Shown here piece by piece: positions 32,033 to 38,422 of a stretch of DNA of 38,422 nt. Numbering within the stretch: the first letter of the stretch is position 1; the number at the start of each line of letters is the position of its first letter. Location of the stretch: positions 1 to 38,422 of the forward strand of contig JABZIV010000021.1 of NCBI GenBank assembly GCA_015258095.1, read 5' to 3'. The position numbers and the translations under genes are program-made. Below the pieces are notes generated by a model. The model made no database searches. It saw only the letters and a list, made by a program, of their open reading frames with translations, and was not told the DNA's origin. The DNA comes from Lachnospiraceae bacterium (GTDB taxonomy: Bacteria; Bacillota; Clostridia; Lachnospirales; Lachnospiraceae).

Positions 32033-32190
32033 GGAGTATAATATACAAAAGGAGTATAATAGAAAAGAAATAAGGAGTGCGATAGAAAAGAATTGAAGTA
32101 CAGAAAAAATGTAGTACAGAAGAAATGTAGTACAGAAGAAATGTAATATAGAAAAAATGTAATATAGAAAAATGTAGTATAGAAAAAAGA
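32033..32190. repeat. Tandem repeats in the promoter/leader of the CMD-cupin gene
   Basis: First, GGAGTATAAT occurs at 32033 and 32051, and the variant GGAGTGCGAT at 32074. Then a 16-bp unit, core (A)(G/A)TA(C/T)AG, occurs six times, starting at 32097, 32113, 32129, 32145, 32161 and 32176. Two perfect TATAAT boxes (32037-32042 and 32055-32060) lie in the first set; CCGACA at 32013 is a possible -35 for the first. The array ends about 30 bases before the SD. Confidence 0.85.
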
Positions 32191-32220
32191 AAGCAAAGTG
32201 TATATAGAGGAGGCAGAAAG

Positions 32221-33036
32221 ATGAAGAAACAAACAGCGGGAAGAGAATATCTTGGAAGAATCGCTCCGCAATTTGCCGCATTAAACGATGATGTGCTTTT
32301 CGGGGAAGTTTGGGCAAGAGAGAAGGAGCTCTCCCTGAGAGACAGAAGTATGATTACGATTGCGTCCCTGCTCACCGCAGGGCAGTATCCGCAGTTAAAG
32401 AGTCATCTTGCTCTCGGGAAGGAAAATGGCATTCGGAAAGAAGAAGTGGTGGAAATCATTACGCAGCTTGCATTCTACTGCGGTTGGCCGAAAGCCTGGA
32501 GCGCCTTTCCTCTTATTGAAGAGATTTATGGCGAGGGACCGGCGATTACGGAAGAGAGAACCGCTATTTCGGAACATAGAAGAATTGCGGATCGGAACCC
32601 GAACAGCAGCAGTAAGCGGATTACGGCAATTCCGGAGCATCTCGCTCCCTTCCCTTTGGGAGAGGAGAATACAGCGTATCAGGACTATTTTGTCGGAAAG
32701 AGTTATCTTGCGACACTCAGCCTCGGACAGATCAATGCCTTCCATGTGACATTTACCCCGGGAGCAAGGAACTACTGGCACGTGCACCGCGCGGATCGCG
32801 GTGGCGGACAGCTTCTACTCTGTACTTATGGAAGAGGCTGGTATCAGGAATGGGGAAAAGAAGCGAGAGAGCTTCATGCGGGAGACACGGTCTTCATTCC
32901 GGCGCATGTAAAGCACTGGCATGGCGCGGCGTCCGACAGCTGGTTCCAGCATATTGCGGAAGAACTTCCCGGAGAGAACAGCAGTGTGGAGTGGTGTGAA
33001 GCGGTAAGCGACGAGGACTACAACAGGCTGCCATAA
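32221..33036 (+). CDS. Carboxymuconolactone decarboxylase-like/cupin fusion protein
   Basis: This 271-residue cytosolic protein joins two domains. Residues 10-105 form a carboxymuconolactone-decarboxylase-like helical domain (LSLRDRSMITIASLLTAGQ, LALGKENGIRKEEVVEII, FYCGWPKAW). Residues 160-250 form a cupin barrel with the His-x-His metal motif in YWHVHRADRG and a second His pair in HVKHWHGA. Such fusions are widespread in anaerobes without a settled function; some family members are peroxide or quinone related. AGAGGAGG precedes the ATG. It lies behind the tandem-repeat leader and before flagellin, with its own promoter. Confidence 0.87.
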   Translation: MKKQTAGREYLGRIAPQFAALNDDVLFGEVWAREKELSLRDRSMITIASLLTAGQYPQLKSHLALGKENGIRKEEVVEIITQLAFYCGWPKAWSAFPLIEEIYGEGPAITEERTAISEHRRIADRNPNSSSKRITAIPEHLAPFPLGEENTAYQDYFVGKSYLATLSLGQINAFHVTFTPGARNYWHVHRADRGGGQLLLCTYGRGWYQEWGKEARELHAGDTVFIPAHVKHWHGAASDSWFQHIAEELPGENSSVEWCEAVSDEDYNRLP

Positions 33037-33127
33037 CAATAAATTACATTTATATATAATATAAACAAACTTGTGGGAATAAAAACTTATATAATTTCCG
33101 TCCCGGACGAAATCTTAGTATAGGCAA

Positions 33128-33154
33128 AAAAATCTACCTCTTCTAAGCCGGCAA
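33128..33154 (+). promoter_or_regulatory. Possible sigma-D (sigma-28) promoter of flagellin
   Basis: AAAA (33128-33131), 15 bases, GCCGGCAA (33147-33154) resembles the flagellar consensus TAAA-N15-GCCGATAA, with mismatches in both boxes. The leader to the ATG at 33271 would be about 110 bases and ends with AGGAGG. A TATAAT-like box at 33090-33095 is an alternative for sigma-A. Confidence 0.35.
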
Positions 33155-33270
33155 AGGGGAGTGTGGAGTGAGGACAGGGAGGTTCTCTGAATAGGACGGA
33201 TTTCTATGGCCGCCAAAAATAAAAACGGTACATAGCGATCAATAAGTCGCCTAATAGGAGGAAATTTTAT

Positions 33271-34086
33271 ATGGTTATTCAACACAATATTGCTGCTAAC
33301 AACGCTTACAGAAACCTTTCGATGAACTCTACAAGTTCTCAGAAGAACTTAGAGAAACTTTCATCCGGTTACAGAATCAACCGTTCTGCTGATGATGCTG
33401 CAGGTCTTGCTATTTCCGAGCAGATGCGTTCCAAGATCAATGGTCTTGATCAGGCTACACAGAACGCTCAGGATGGTATCGGTTTGATTCAGACTGCTGA
33501 AGGTGCTCTTACTGAGACACACAACATGCTTCAGAGATTGGTTACCCTGTCCACTCAGGCAGCTAACGGAACATACAACTCTACAGCTAGAACTTCTATC
33601 AAGTCCGAGGTTGAGGAGCTGAAGAAGGAAATCACCAGAATTGCTGATACTACGGATTACAACGGAATTAAGCCGATCGCTGGCGCTGTATCTAAGGCTA
33701 TTACACTTCAGGTTGGACCGACTTCCGGAGAAATCCTTACGGTTGCTGTAAGTGGTCTTACTGCTTCAAAGCTGGCCATCAGTGATATCTCTGTAACTTC
33801 CGTTTCGAAGGCTAACGCAGCTATCACGAAGTTGAACACTGCTATTGATAAGGTTTCTAAGCACAGAGCTAACCTCGGTGCTGCACAGAACCGTCTTGAG
33901 CACACCATCAACAACTTGAAGGTAACTTCTGAGAACATGACTGCTGCTGAGTCTCGTATCCGTGATACAGATATGGCTAAGGAAATTGCTGCATTCACAA
34001 AGAACAACATTCTTAACCAGGCTGCACAGTCTATGCTTGCACAGGCTAACCAGCAGCCGCAGGGTGTATTATCCTTACTTAGATAA
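33271..34086 (+). CDS. hag: Flagellin
   Basis: This is the filament subunit, exported through the flagellar type III apparatus. At 271 residues it is a short flagellin: N-terminal D0/D1 helices (1-140, with NLEKLSSGYRINRSADDAAG), a very small variable region (about 140-185), and C-terminal D1/D0 (190-271, with RIRDTDMAKEIAAF and ending QGVLSLLR). Codon use differs from neighbours, with many GCT, ATC, AAC and AAG codons, typical of a very highly expressed gene. No other flagellar gene (fliW, csrA, fliD) is in the window. The minus-strand sugar-modifying genes nearby could belong to its glycosylation, but this is only positional. Confidence 0.95.
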   Translation: MVIQHNIAANNAYRNLSMNSTSSQKNLEKLSSGYRINRSADDAAGLAISEQMRSKINGLDQATQNAQDGIGLIQTAEGALTETHNMLQRLVTLSTQAANGTYNSTARTSIKSEVEELKKEITRIADTTDYNGIKPIAGAVSKAITLQVGPTSGEILTVAVSGLTASKLAISDISVTSVSKANAAITKLNTAIDKVSKHRANLGAAQNRLEHTINNLKVTSENMTAAESRIRDTDMAKEIAAFTKNNILNQAAQSMLAQANQQPQGVLSLLR

Positions 34087-34178
34087 TAGACTCCTGGCAG
34101 CGTAGGGCGATAAGATCAAACTATGCAGGGTATGTGGCTATGTGAGTAGCAATATACAGGTATAACTTGTAAAATGAG

Positions 34179-34218
34179 AAAAGGCATTGCGTTAGGTAGG
34201 GACGCGATGCCTTTTTTT
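34179..34218 (+). terminator. Intrinsic terminator of flagellin
   Basis: AAAAGGCATTGCGT (34179-34192) pairs with ACGCGATGCCTTTT (34202-34215) with one G-T pair and a nine-base loop; T continues to 34218. It also stands between flagellin and the convergent aldolase-like gene. Confidence 0.85.
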
Positions 34219-34265
34219 GATTCATAACGAGTATCGCTTGTAAAGCGTGTGATATCGTCTCTCTT

Positions 34266-35318
34266 TTAAAGGATTTCCAGTAATTTTTTGACATCTTCTT
34301 CTTCAGTTGACCAGCTGGTGCAGATTCGGAGCACGGAACGACCGTCTTCCAGATTGTCCCAGTTGGCAAGTTCCGCTTTCTTTGCGATTCGCTCCGCTTC
34401 CGCTTTCTCTACGATGATAAAAATCTGATTCGTAGGAGAATCGACCAAAAGAGGGATTCCTTTTTCTTTCACGGCTTCTCGGATCTTGTCGGAAAAGACA
34501 AGGGCGTGTCTGCCCAGTTTCGTGTATAAATCATCGGTAAACAGCGTATCGAACTGAATCCCGAGGAGCTTGCCTTTCGCAAGCAAGGCGCCGTGCTGCT
34601 TGATGGTCGTAGGGGAGAAGGAAAACTTTCCTTTATCCGGCACGACGACCGCTTCTCCAAAGAGGGCACCGCATTTTGTGCCGCCGATGTAGAAGACGTC
34701 GCAGAGTCTTGCGAGATCGGGAAGAGAAACATCATTTTCCTTGCAGGCGAGAGCGTAAGCGAGACGTGCACCGTCGATGAAAAGATAGAGATCGTTTTCT
34801 TGACAAACCGCCTTGATTTCTTCCAACTCTTTCAGGGAGTAGAGGGTACCCAGTTCTGTAGGCTGGGAAAGGTAGACGAGTTTCGGCTGTACCATGTGCG
34901 TGCTGCTCGCGTCCTGATGAAAATGCACCATATAGCGCCGAATCTCTTCCGCATGGAGCTTTCCCTCGTGTCCGGGAAGGGTAAGTACCTTATGACCGTG
35001 CACTTCGATGATGCCTGCTTCATGCGTTGCGATATGTCCGCTTTCTGCCGCAAATACCCCTTCATAAGGGCGAAGGATCGTAGAGATAACGGTATCGTTG
35101 GTCTGTGTTCCTCCGACAAGGAAAAAAACCTCGCCGTCTTTTAAGCCGCACGCGCGGAGAATCTTCTCCTTGGCGGAGTGTGTGAAGCAGTCACTGCCAT
35201 AGCCCGGCTCCTTTTGGAGATTGGTTTCAACGAGCTTTTGCAGGATTTTCTCGTGACATCCTGCAAGGTAATCGGAATTAAAGTAGAGTCTTTTTGCATC
35301 CTGCGTTTCGTTTTGCAT
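34266..35318 (-). CDS. ltaE: Threonine-aldolase-like PLP enzyme (beta-eliminating lyase family)
   Basis: This cytosolic pyridoxal-phosphate enzyme has 350 residues from the chosen start and probably cleaves L-threonine or L-allo-threonine to glycine and acetaldehyde. The PLP-binding Lys is in YIGGTKCG; the cofactor Asp is in LFIDGARLAYA; GGTQTNDTV is the phosphate-binding loop, and HIATHEAG contains the ring-stacking His. I chose ATG 35318, preceded by AAAGGAA, over the open frame from 35396, whose extra 26 residues overlap a hairpin. Phenylserine or beta-hydroxy-aspartate aldolase activity is an alternative. It lies downstream of the epimerase gene but is separated from it by two hairpins. 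Confidence 0.85.
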   Translation of the reverse strand: MQNETQDAKRLYFNSDYLAGCHEKILQKLVETNLQKEPGYGSDCFTHSAKEKILRACGLKDGEVFFLVGGTQTNDTVISTILRPYEGVFAAESGHIATHEAGIIEVHGHKVLTLPGHEGKLHAEEIRRYMVHFHQDASSTHMVQPKLVYLSQPTELGTLYSLKELEEIKAVCQENDLYLFIDGARLAYALACKENDVSLPDLARLCDVFYIGGTKCGALFGEAVVVPDKGKFSFSPTTIKQHGALLAKGKLLGIQFDTLFTDDLYTKLGRHALVFSDKIREAVKEKGIPLLVDSPTNQIFIIVEKAEAERIAKKAELANWDNLEDGRSVLRICTSWSTEEEDVKKLLEIL

Positions 35319-35372
35319 GGATTGTTCCTTTCTATTTCTGGTATCATTTGTTTCCCGAGTATGCCGGGATAT

Positions 35373-35419
35373 AAAAAAATAACGGTCAAAGCGCATTGCA
35401 GCGGATTTACCGTTATTTT
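35373..35419 (-). terminator. Intrinsic terminator upstream of the aldolase-like gene
   Basis: Arms AAAATAACGGT (35376-35386) and ACCGTTATTTT (35409-35419) pair perfectly around a 22-base loop. Read on the minus strand the stem is followed by a T-run at 35373-35379. It should end transcripts of the epimerase operon. Confidence 0.75.
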
Positions 35420-35445
35420 ACCTGAAAAAGCGGGAAATAGAAACA

Positions 35446-35475
35446 ATAGAGAGGGGCAAAGCGCCTCCTCTCTAT
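35446..35475 (-). terminator. Second hairpin after the epimerase gene
   Basis: ATAGAGAGGGG (35446-35456) pairs with TCCTCTCTAT and neighbouring bases (35465-35475), 11 positions with one G-T pair, loop CAAAGCGC. The T-run on the minus strand is imperfect. It precedes the stronger hairpin at 35373 in the direction of transcription. Confidence 0.55.
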
Positions 35476-35522
35476 AAGTCCTTTTTATTATAACCTTTTC
35501 CTTCTTTAAAAGAAAAGATTTC

Positions 35523-36563
35523 TTAGACGGATTGCTCCTGAAAACGTGCCAAATCGACCTTATAGATTTGGTCGATATCCGCTTTCGCTTTCCATCCGAG
35601 CGCGTTCAGTTTTGTGCAGTCCTGCACGATGCTTCGGTGGGGAAGGAAACCGTCCGCACTGGCTGCATTATTCTCAAATACCAGCTTCAGCTTCGGATTG
35701 AAGGTTGCAAAGACATGGCTCGCGAGATCCCGTACGGACAGAAAAGTGTCCGGGTTGGAAGCGTTGTAGGCCTCCCCTGCTTTTCCTTTTAGGAGAACCG
35801 TGAGGATTGCCGCTACAGCATCCAAGGCATAAAGCATACACTTTTTTGTCAGTCCGTCCGACTTCATGTGTAAGTCTCTTTCTTCTACGAGACAGCGCAG
35901 AATTTCATTTACCACACGGGTTTCTTCGTAACGCTGGAAGAGACCGTGAATCACCGTGGGACGGATAATCTTCGTCTGCAAACCATATTCTTTCGCGGCA
36001 GCGAAGCAGAGAAACTCGCAGGCTTTCTTCCCGAGCGGATAACAGCTTCGGAGATTCAGGCTGTCGATTGCACCGACGCTGTCTTCAAAAACCAGGGGAT
36101 GCTCATCGGACGGTAAGCCATAGACTTCCTCCGAGGAAAGATAAAGCAGAATCGTATCGTTCTTCTTCTGGCAAATTTCTAACAGATCCTCCATTCCGTC
36201 GACGTTCGTGCGGAACGTTTCCAGAGGATACTGCATATGATAGGCATTTCCGGTGGGAGAGGCGGCATGGATGATGTAATCCGCCTGTTCTCCGTATTCC
36301 CGCTCTTTTCCGTGCGGAATGTAGAGAATGGCATCCCCTTTTTCGATATAGTCCGGAATGCTCTCCGGATTTCTGGTGGAGGCAAGGATTTTCGTATTGC
36401 TCTTTTTCACTTCGTTTTGAAGTAAAATCCACTTTGTCAGTGCGGTTCCCACCAGTCCCTTTGCCCCGGTGAGGAGAATCGTTTTCCCCTGTAATTCCTG
36501 ATCAAAATTGTTCTCTTCGATGTATCTTGTGAGCTCAGCTCTTTCTATTTTATTTAACTTCAT
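35523..36563 (-). CDS. NAD-dependent epimerase/dehydratase family protein
   Basis: This extended short-chain dehydrogenase of 346 residues acts on nucleotide sugars or related polyols. The NAD-binding motif is LLTGAKGLVGTAL (about 30-42), HAASPTG is the next conserved loop, SSEEVYG carries the catalytic Ser, and the Tyr-Lys pair is in CYPLGKKAC. RPTVIHG is the following family segment. It resembles dTDP-glucose dehydratase and UDP-sugar epimerase relatives, but the substrate cannot be named. It lies 21 bases downstream of the DXS-like gene and should be in the same operon, which suggests that the two act in sequence in a surface-glycan or cofactor-like pathway. Confidence 0.85.
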   Translation of the reverse strand: MKLNKIERAELTRYIEENNFDQELQGKTILLTGAKGLVGTALTKWILLQNEVKKSNTKILASTRNPESIPDYIEKGDAILYIPHGKEREYGEQADYIIHAASPTGNAYHMQYPLETFRTNVDGMEDLLEICQKKNDTILLYLSSEEVYGLPSDEHPLVFEDSVGAIDSLNLRSCYPLGKKACEFLCFAAAKEYGLQTKIIRPTVIHGLFQRYEETRVVNEILRCLVEERDLHMKSDGLTKKCMLYALDAVAAILTVLLKGKAGEAYNASNPDTFLSVRDLASHVFATFNPKLKLVFENNAASADGFLPHRSIVQDCTKLNALGWKAKADIDQIYKVDLARFQEQSV

Positions 36564-36584
36564 AGGGATTCCTTTATCTATGTA

Positions 36585-38333
36585 CTACAGTGCTTTTCGG
36601 ATATCTTCCGCGATTTGCTCCGGAAGCAGACGGTTCTCCGCCATGTATTCCTCCGGACGGTAGGTCACCGGAACAGGAGTAGAAAAGCCTTTGTTCATGA
36701 CTTTTAGGGTATCCATACTGTAGAATTGCGCGATTTTGCTTCCGAATCCGCCTTGCAGGATGCCGTCTTCCAGAGTGACAAGCAGGCGATGCTCTTTCTT
36801 TAAGTCCTGTAGTACCTCTTCATCCACTCCGTTTATAAATTGCGGGTTAATGAGTGTGGGCTGCAAACCCTGCTCTTTCAGTAATTCCACGACCCTTTCT
36901 CCCAGTTGATAGAAACTGCCGAGGGCAAGGATAGCGACCTCTTTTCCGCACTCCGTAACGGAATAGGCAACTTTCGCATAGTCTTTTTTCACTGCGCCTT
37001 TCGCGCGGTTTACCTTGGTCCAGGGAATACGGATAGCGACGGTGCGCTCCTTCTGCTCTAAGCTCCAGTCGAGCATGGCAAGGTATTCCTCGAGATTCGT
37101 CGGTGCAAGATAGTAGAGCTTCGGAATCGTTTGCAAGAGGGCCATATCATATAAACCGGCATGCGTATCGTTCGTGTGTCCCCAAACCGAAGCATGGGAA
37201 AGAAGAAGCGTCGCGGGGCATTCTCCGAGTGCCATTTCCTGCGCAATCTGGTCATACGCTCTCTGATAAAAGGTGCTGTTTGTGGCAAAAACCGGTTTTG
37301 CCCCGTCTTTTGCGAGGGCGGCAGTCATACTAATGGCATTCTGTTCTGCGATGCCGACGTCCACATACTGCGCTCCCGCCTTCTTTCTGTTTTCCGCATG
37401 AAAGCCGAAGCAGAGGGGGGTAGAAGCGGCAACAACCACGACCTTCGGGTCTTCCTTCATCTTTGTCAGGAGATGCTCTGCAACCAGGGCGCCGTAGTTT
37501 TCCTTCGGTACGTTCGAGAGGAATTCTCCGCTCGCAATATCGAAAGGCTTCGCCCAGTGCCATTTTTCCCGCTCTTTTTCCGCGAAGGAATATCCTTTTC
37601 CTTTTTGTGTGCAGCAGTGAATCACTACGGCTTTCTCGCTGTCTTTCGCTTCTGAAAAGGCTTTGATGAGCGCTTCCATATCGTGCCCGTTACGAACAAG
37701 ACGGTATTCCAGACCGAGAGAGCGGAAGAAGTTATGAGGAACCTCTCCGTTTTTCTCCTTCAGCGTATTCAGGAGACCGTGTAAGCCTCCGTAATTTTCC
37801 GGGATAGACATATCGTTGTCGTTTATGACGATAATCACTTTACTGTGTAATTCACTAAGATAATTCAGGGCTTCGAAGGCTTCTCCGCCATCCAGCGAAG
37901 CGTCTCCTATCACGGCAATGATATTCTCTTTACCGCCGCGGAGGTCTCTGCTTTTCATGAAACCTGCGGCAAGGCTGATGGCGGTGGAGGTGTGTCCCAT
38001 CGGAAAGAAATCATGTTCGCTTTCTTTCGGATTGCTGTACCCGGTGACATCATGGAAGTGGGCTTCCTCAAGAAAAGCCTGCTTTCTTCCGGTTAGAATT
38101 TTATGGGTATAGCACTGATGGGATACGTCAAAAAGAATCTTATCTACCGGGGAATGGAAGACTTTATGCAGGGCAACGGTGAGCTCGACTACACCCAGGT
38201 TTGATCCGACGTGACCGCCGGTTTTACTGAGCTTTTGGATTAGACACTGCCGGATTTCCTGAGAAAGGGCAGAGAGTTCTTCCGTGGACAAATTGTCCAG
38301 GTCGTCAGGGCAATTTATTTTCTCTAAAATCAT
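36585..38333 (-). CDS. Divergent DXS-like thiamine-diphosphate enzyme
   Basis: This 582-residue protein has the domain order of 1-deoxy-D-xylulose-5-phosphate synthase. The ThDP site is intact: GGHVGSNLG (His41), GDASLDGG to NDND (143-173), GIAEQN with the ThDP-activating Glu330. The acceptor site differs: where DXS has DRAGLVGxDGxTH, this protein has SHASVWGHTNDTH (379-391), losing the Arg and Asp that bind glyceraldehyde 3-phosphate while keeping the last His; the later PRG motif reads PWT. QRAYDQ is kept. A true DXS role is therefore uncertain; a related ketose-forming reaction is likelier. I took ATG 38333 because homology begins there; no SD is seen, but the upstream gene overlaps it, suggesting coupling. 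Confidence 0.8.
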   Translation of the reverse strand: MILEKINCPDDLDNLSTEELSALSQEIRQCLIQKLSKTGGHVGSNLGVVELTVALHKVFHSPVDKILFDVSHQCYTHKILTGRKQAFLEEAHFHDVTGYSNPKESEHDFFPMGHTSTAISLAAGFMKSRDLRGGKENIIAVIGDASLDGGEAFEALNYLSELHSKVIIVINDNDMSIPENYGGLHGLLNTLKEKNGEVPHNFFRSLGLEYRLVRNGHDMEALIKAFSEAKDSEKAVVIHCCTQKGKGYSFAEKEREKWHWAKPFDIASGEFLSNVPKENYGALVAEHLLTKMKEDPKVVVVAASTPLCFGFHAENRKKAGAQYVDVGIAEQNAISMTAALAKDGAKPVFATNSTFYQRAYDQIAQEMALGECPATLLLSHASVWGHTNDTHAGLYDMALLQTIPKLYYLAPTNLEEYLAMLDWSLEQKERTVAIRIPWTKVNRAKGAVKKDYAKVAYSVTECGKEVAILALGSFYQLGERVVELLKEQGLQPTLINPQFINGVDEEVLQDLKKEHRLLVTLEDGILQGGFGSKIAQFYSMDTLKVMNKGFSTPVPVTYRPEEYMAENRLLPEQIAEDIRKAL

Positions 38334-38422
38334 TTTCAATATTCTTGATAAAAGAATCAATAGCTTTACTACTATCTTTTAGATAGTTTCTTAAAATATC
38401 ATTATAAAAAAGATTGTAAAAT
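38305..38422 (-). CDS. C-terminal fragment of an unidentified gene
   Basis: On the minus strand an open frame enters from the right edge and ends at TGA (38305-38307), giving about 38 residues that start FYNLFYNDILRNYL and end RENKLP. The composition, rich in Asn, Lys, Ile and Phe, and the AT-rich DNA differ from the rest of the window. It overlaps the start of the DXS-like gene by 29 bases, so the two are translated from the same messenger. The family cannot be identified from this tail. A small hairpin ACTATCT/AGATAGT (38371-38387) lies within it and is probably incidental. Confidence 0.6.
   Translation of the reverse strand, partial: FYNLFYNDILRNYLKDSSKAIDSFIKNIENDFRENKLP

Noticed and set aside
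32097..32190. CRISPR-like array
   Set aside because: Units are directly adjacent with a 16-bp period and no spacers; no cas genes.
31945..32375. Overlapping minus-strand reading frames encoding Phe/Tyr/Leu-rich hydrophobic peptides
   Set aside because: They are translations of the tandem repeat in three frames at once, without SD or conserved composition; they also run into the CMD-cupin gene.
35319..35480. Glycine-type riboswitch before the threonine-aldolase-like gene
   Set aside because: The two hairpins do not show the conserved glycine-aptamer core; termination of the upstream operon explains them better.
1..38422. tRNA, rRNA, prophage or integrative element
   Set aside because: No cloverleaf-like sequence, ribosomal RNA stretch, integrase, transposase or phage structural gene was recognised on either strand.

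Overview
The window looks like chromosomal DNA of an anaerobic, flagellated Firmicute, most likely a member of the Clostridia and probably Lachnospiraceae. The grounds are lipoprotein-anchored ABC solute-binding proteins, extracytoplasmic proteins with choline-binding-type and clostridial hydrophobic (ChW) repeats, Gram-positive Shine-Dalgarno sites, a short flagellin, and no outer-membrane or phage genes. I cannot assign a genus from the sequence alone. No rRNA, tRNA, insertion sequence, integrase or CRISPR array was seen.

Layout. 1-5264: end of an unknown gene, a Gfo/Idh/MocA oxidoreductase, and a galactose/glucose-type ABC importer (mglBAC). 5554-7784: oligoendopeptidase F and a small membrane protein. 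7921-15266: an oppABCDF oligopeptide importer with an enlarged OppA and a large extracytoplasmic insertion in OppC. 15400-16644 (minus): a ChW-repeat polysaccharide deacetylase. 17028-20766: an operon of KDPG aldolase, KDG kinase, Xaa-Pro peptidase and proline iminopeptidase. 21056-22918: a secreted cell-wall-binding-repeat protein. 23276-26236: a GH109-like oxidoreductase, an EamA transporter and a nitroreductase. 26655-28532: a surface protein with a C-terminal TGD/membrane tail. 28750-29418: a bicupin. 29460-30061: a degenerate yefM-yoeB toxin-antitoxin locus. 30048-31813: a YhcH-family protein and an ion-transporter-superfamily permease. 32221-33036: a carboxymuconolactone decarboxylase/cupin fusion. 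33271-34086: flagellin. 34266-38422 (minus): a threonine-aldolase-like enzyme, an NAD-dependent epimerase, a divergent DXS-like enzyme and the end of another gene.

Physiology. The opp importer, PepF, the Xaa-Pro peptidase and proline iminopeptidase together describe uptake and breakdown of peptides, including proline peptides. mglBAC, the two Gfo/Idh proteins, KDPG aldolase/KDG kinase and YhcH describe sugar and sugar-acid use. In both ABC operons a strong intrinsic-terminator hairpin lies directly after the binding-protein gene, a simple way to make more binding protein than permease.

The most notable points are: (1) a yefM-like antitoxin that is intact while its yoeB-like toxin has an internal deletion with frameshift, and whose promoter-operator, with paired TGTACA boxes, has been duplicated in front of the yhcH-permease genes; (2) a recurring class of decayed tandem repeats with a period near 17 bp in several unrelated intergenic gaps; (3) a DXS-like enzyme with altered acceptor-site residues, paired with an epimerase near flagellin and downstream of AT-rich DNA; (4) the enlarged Opp importer.
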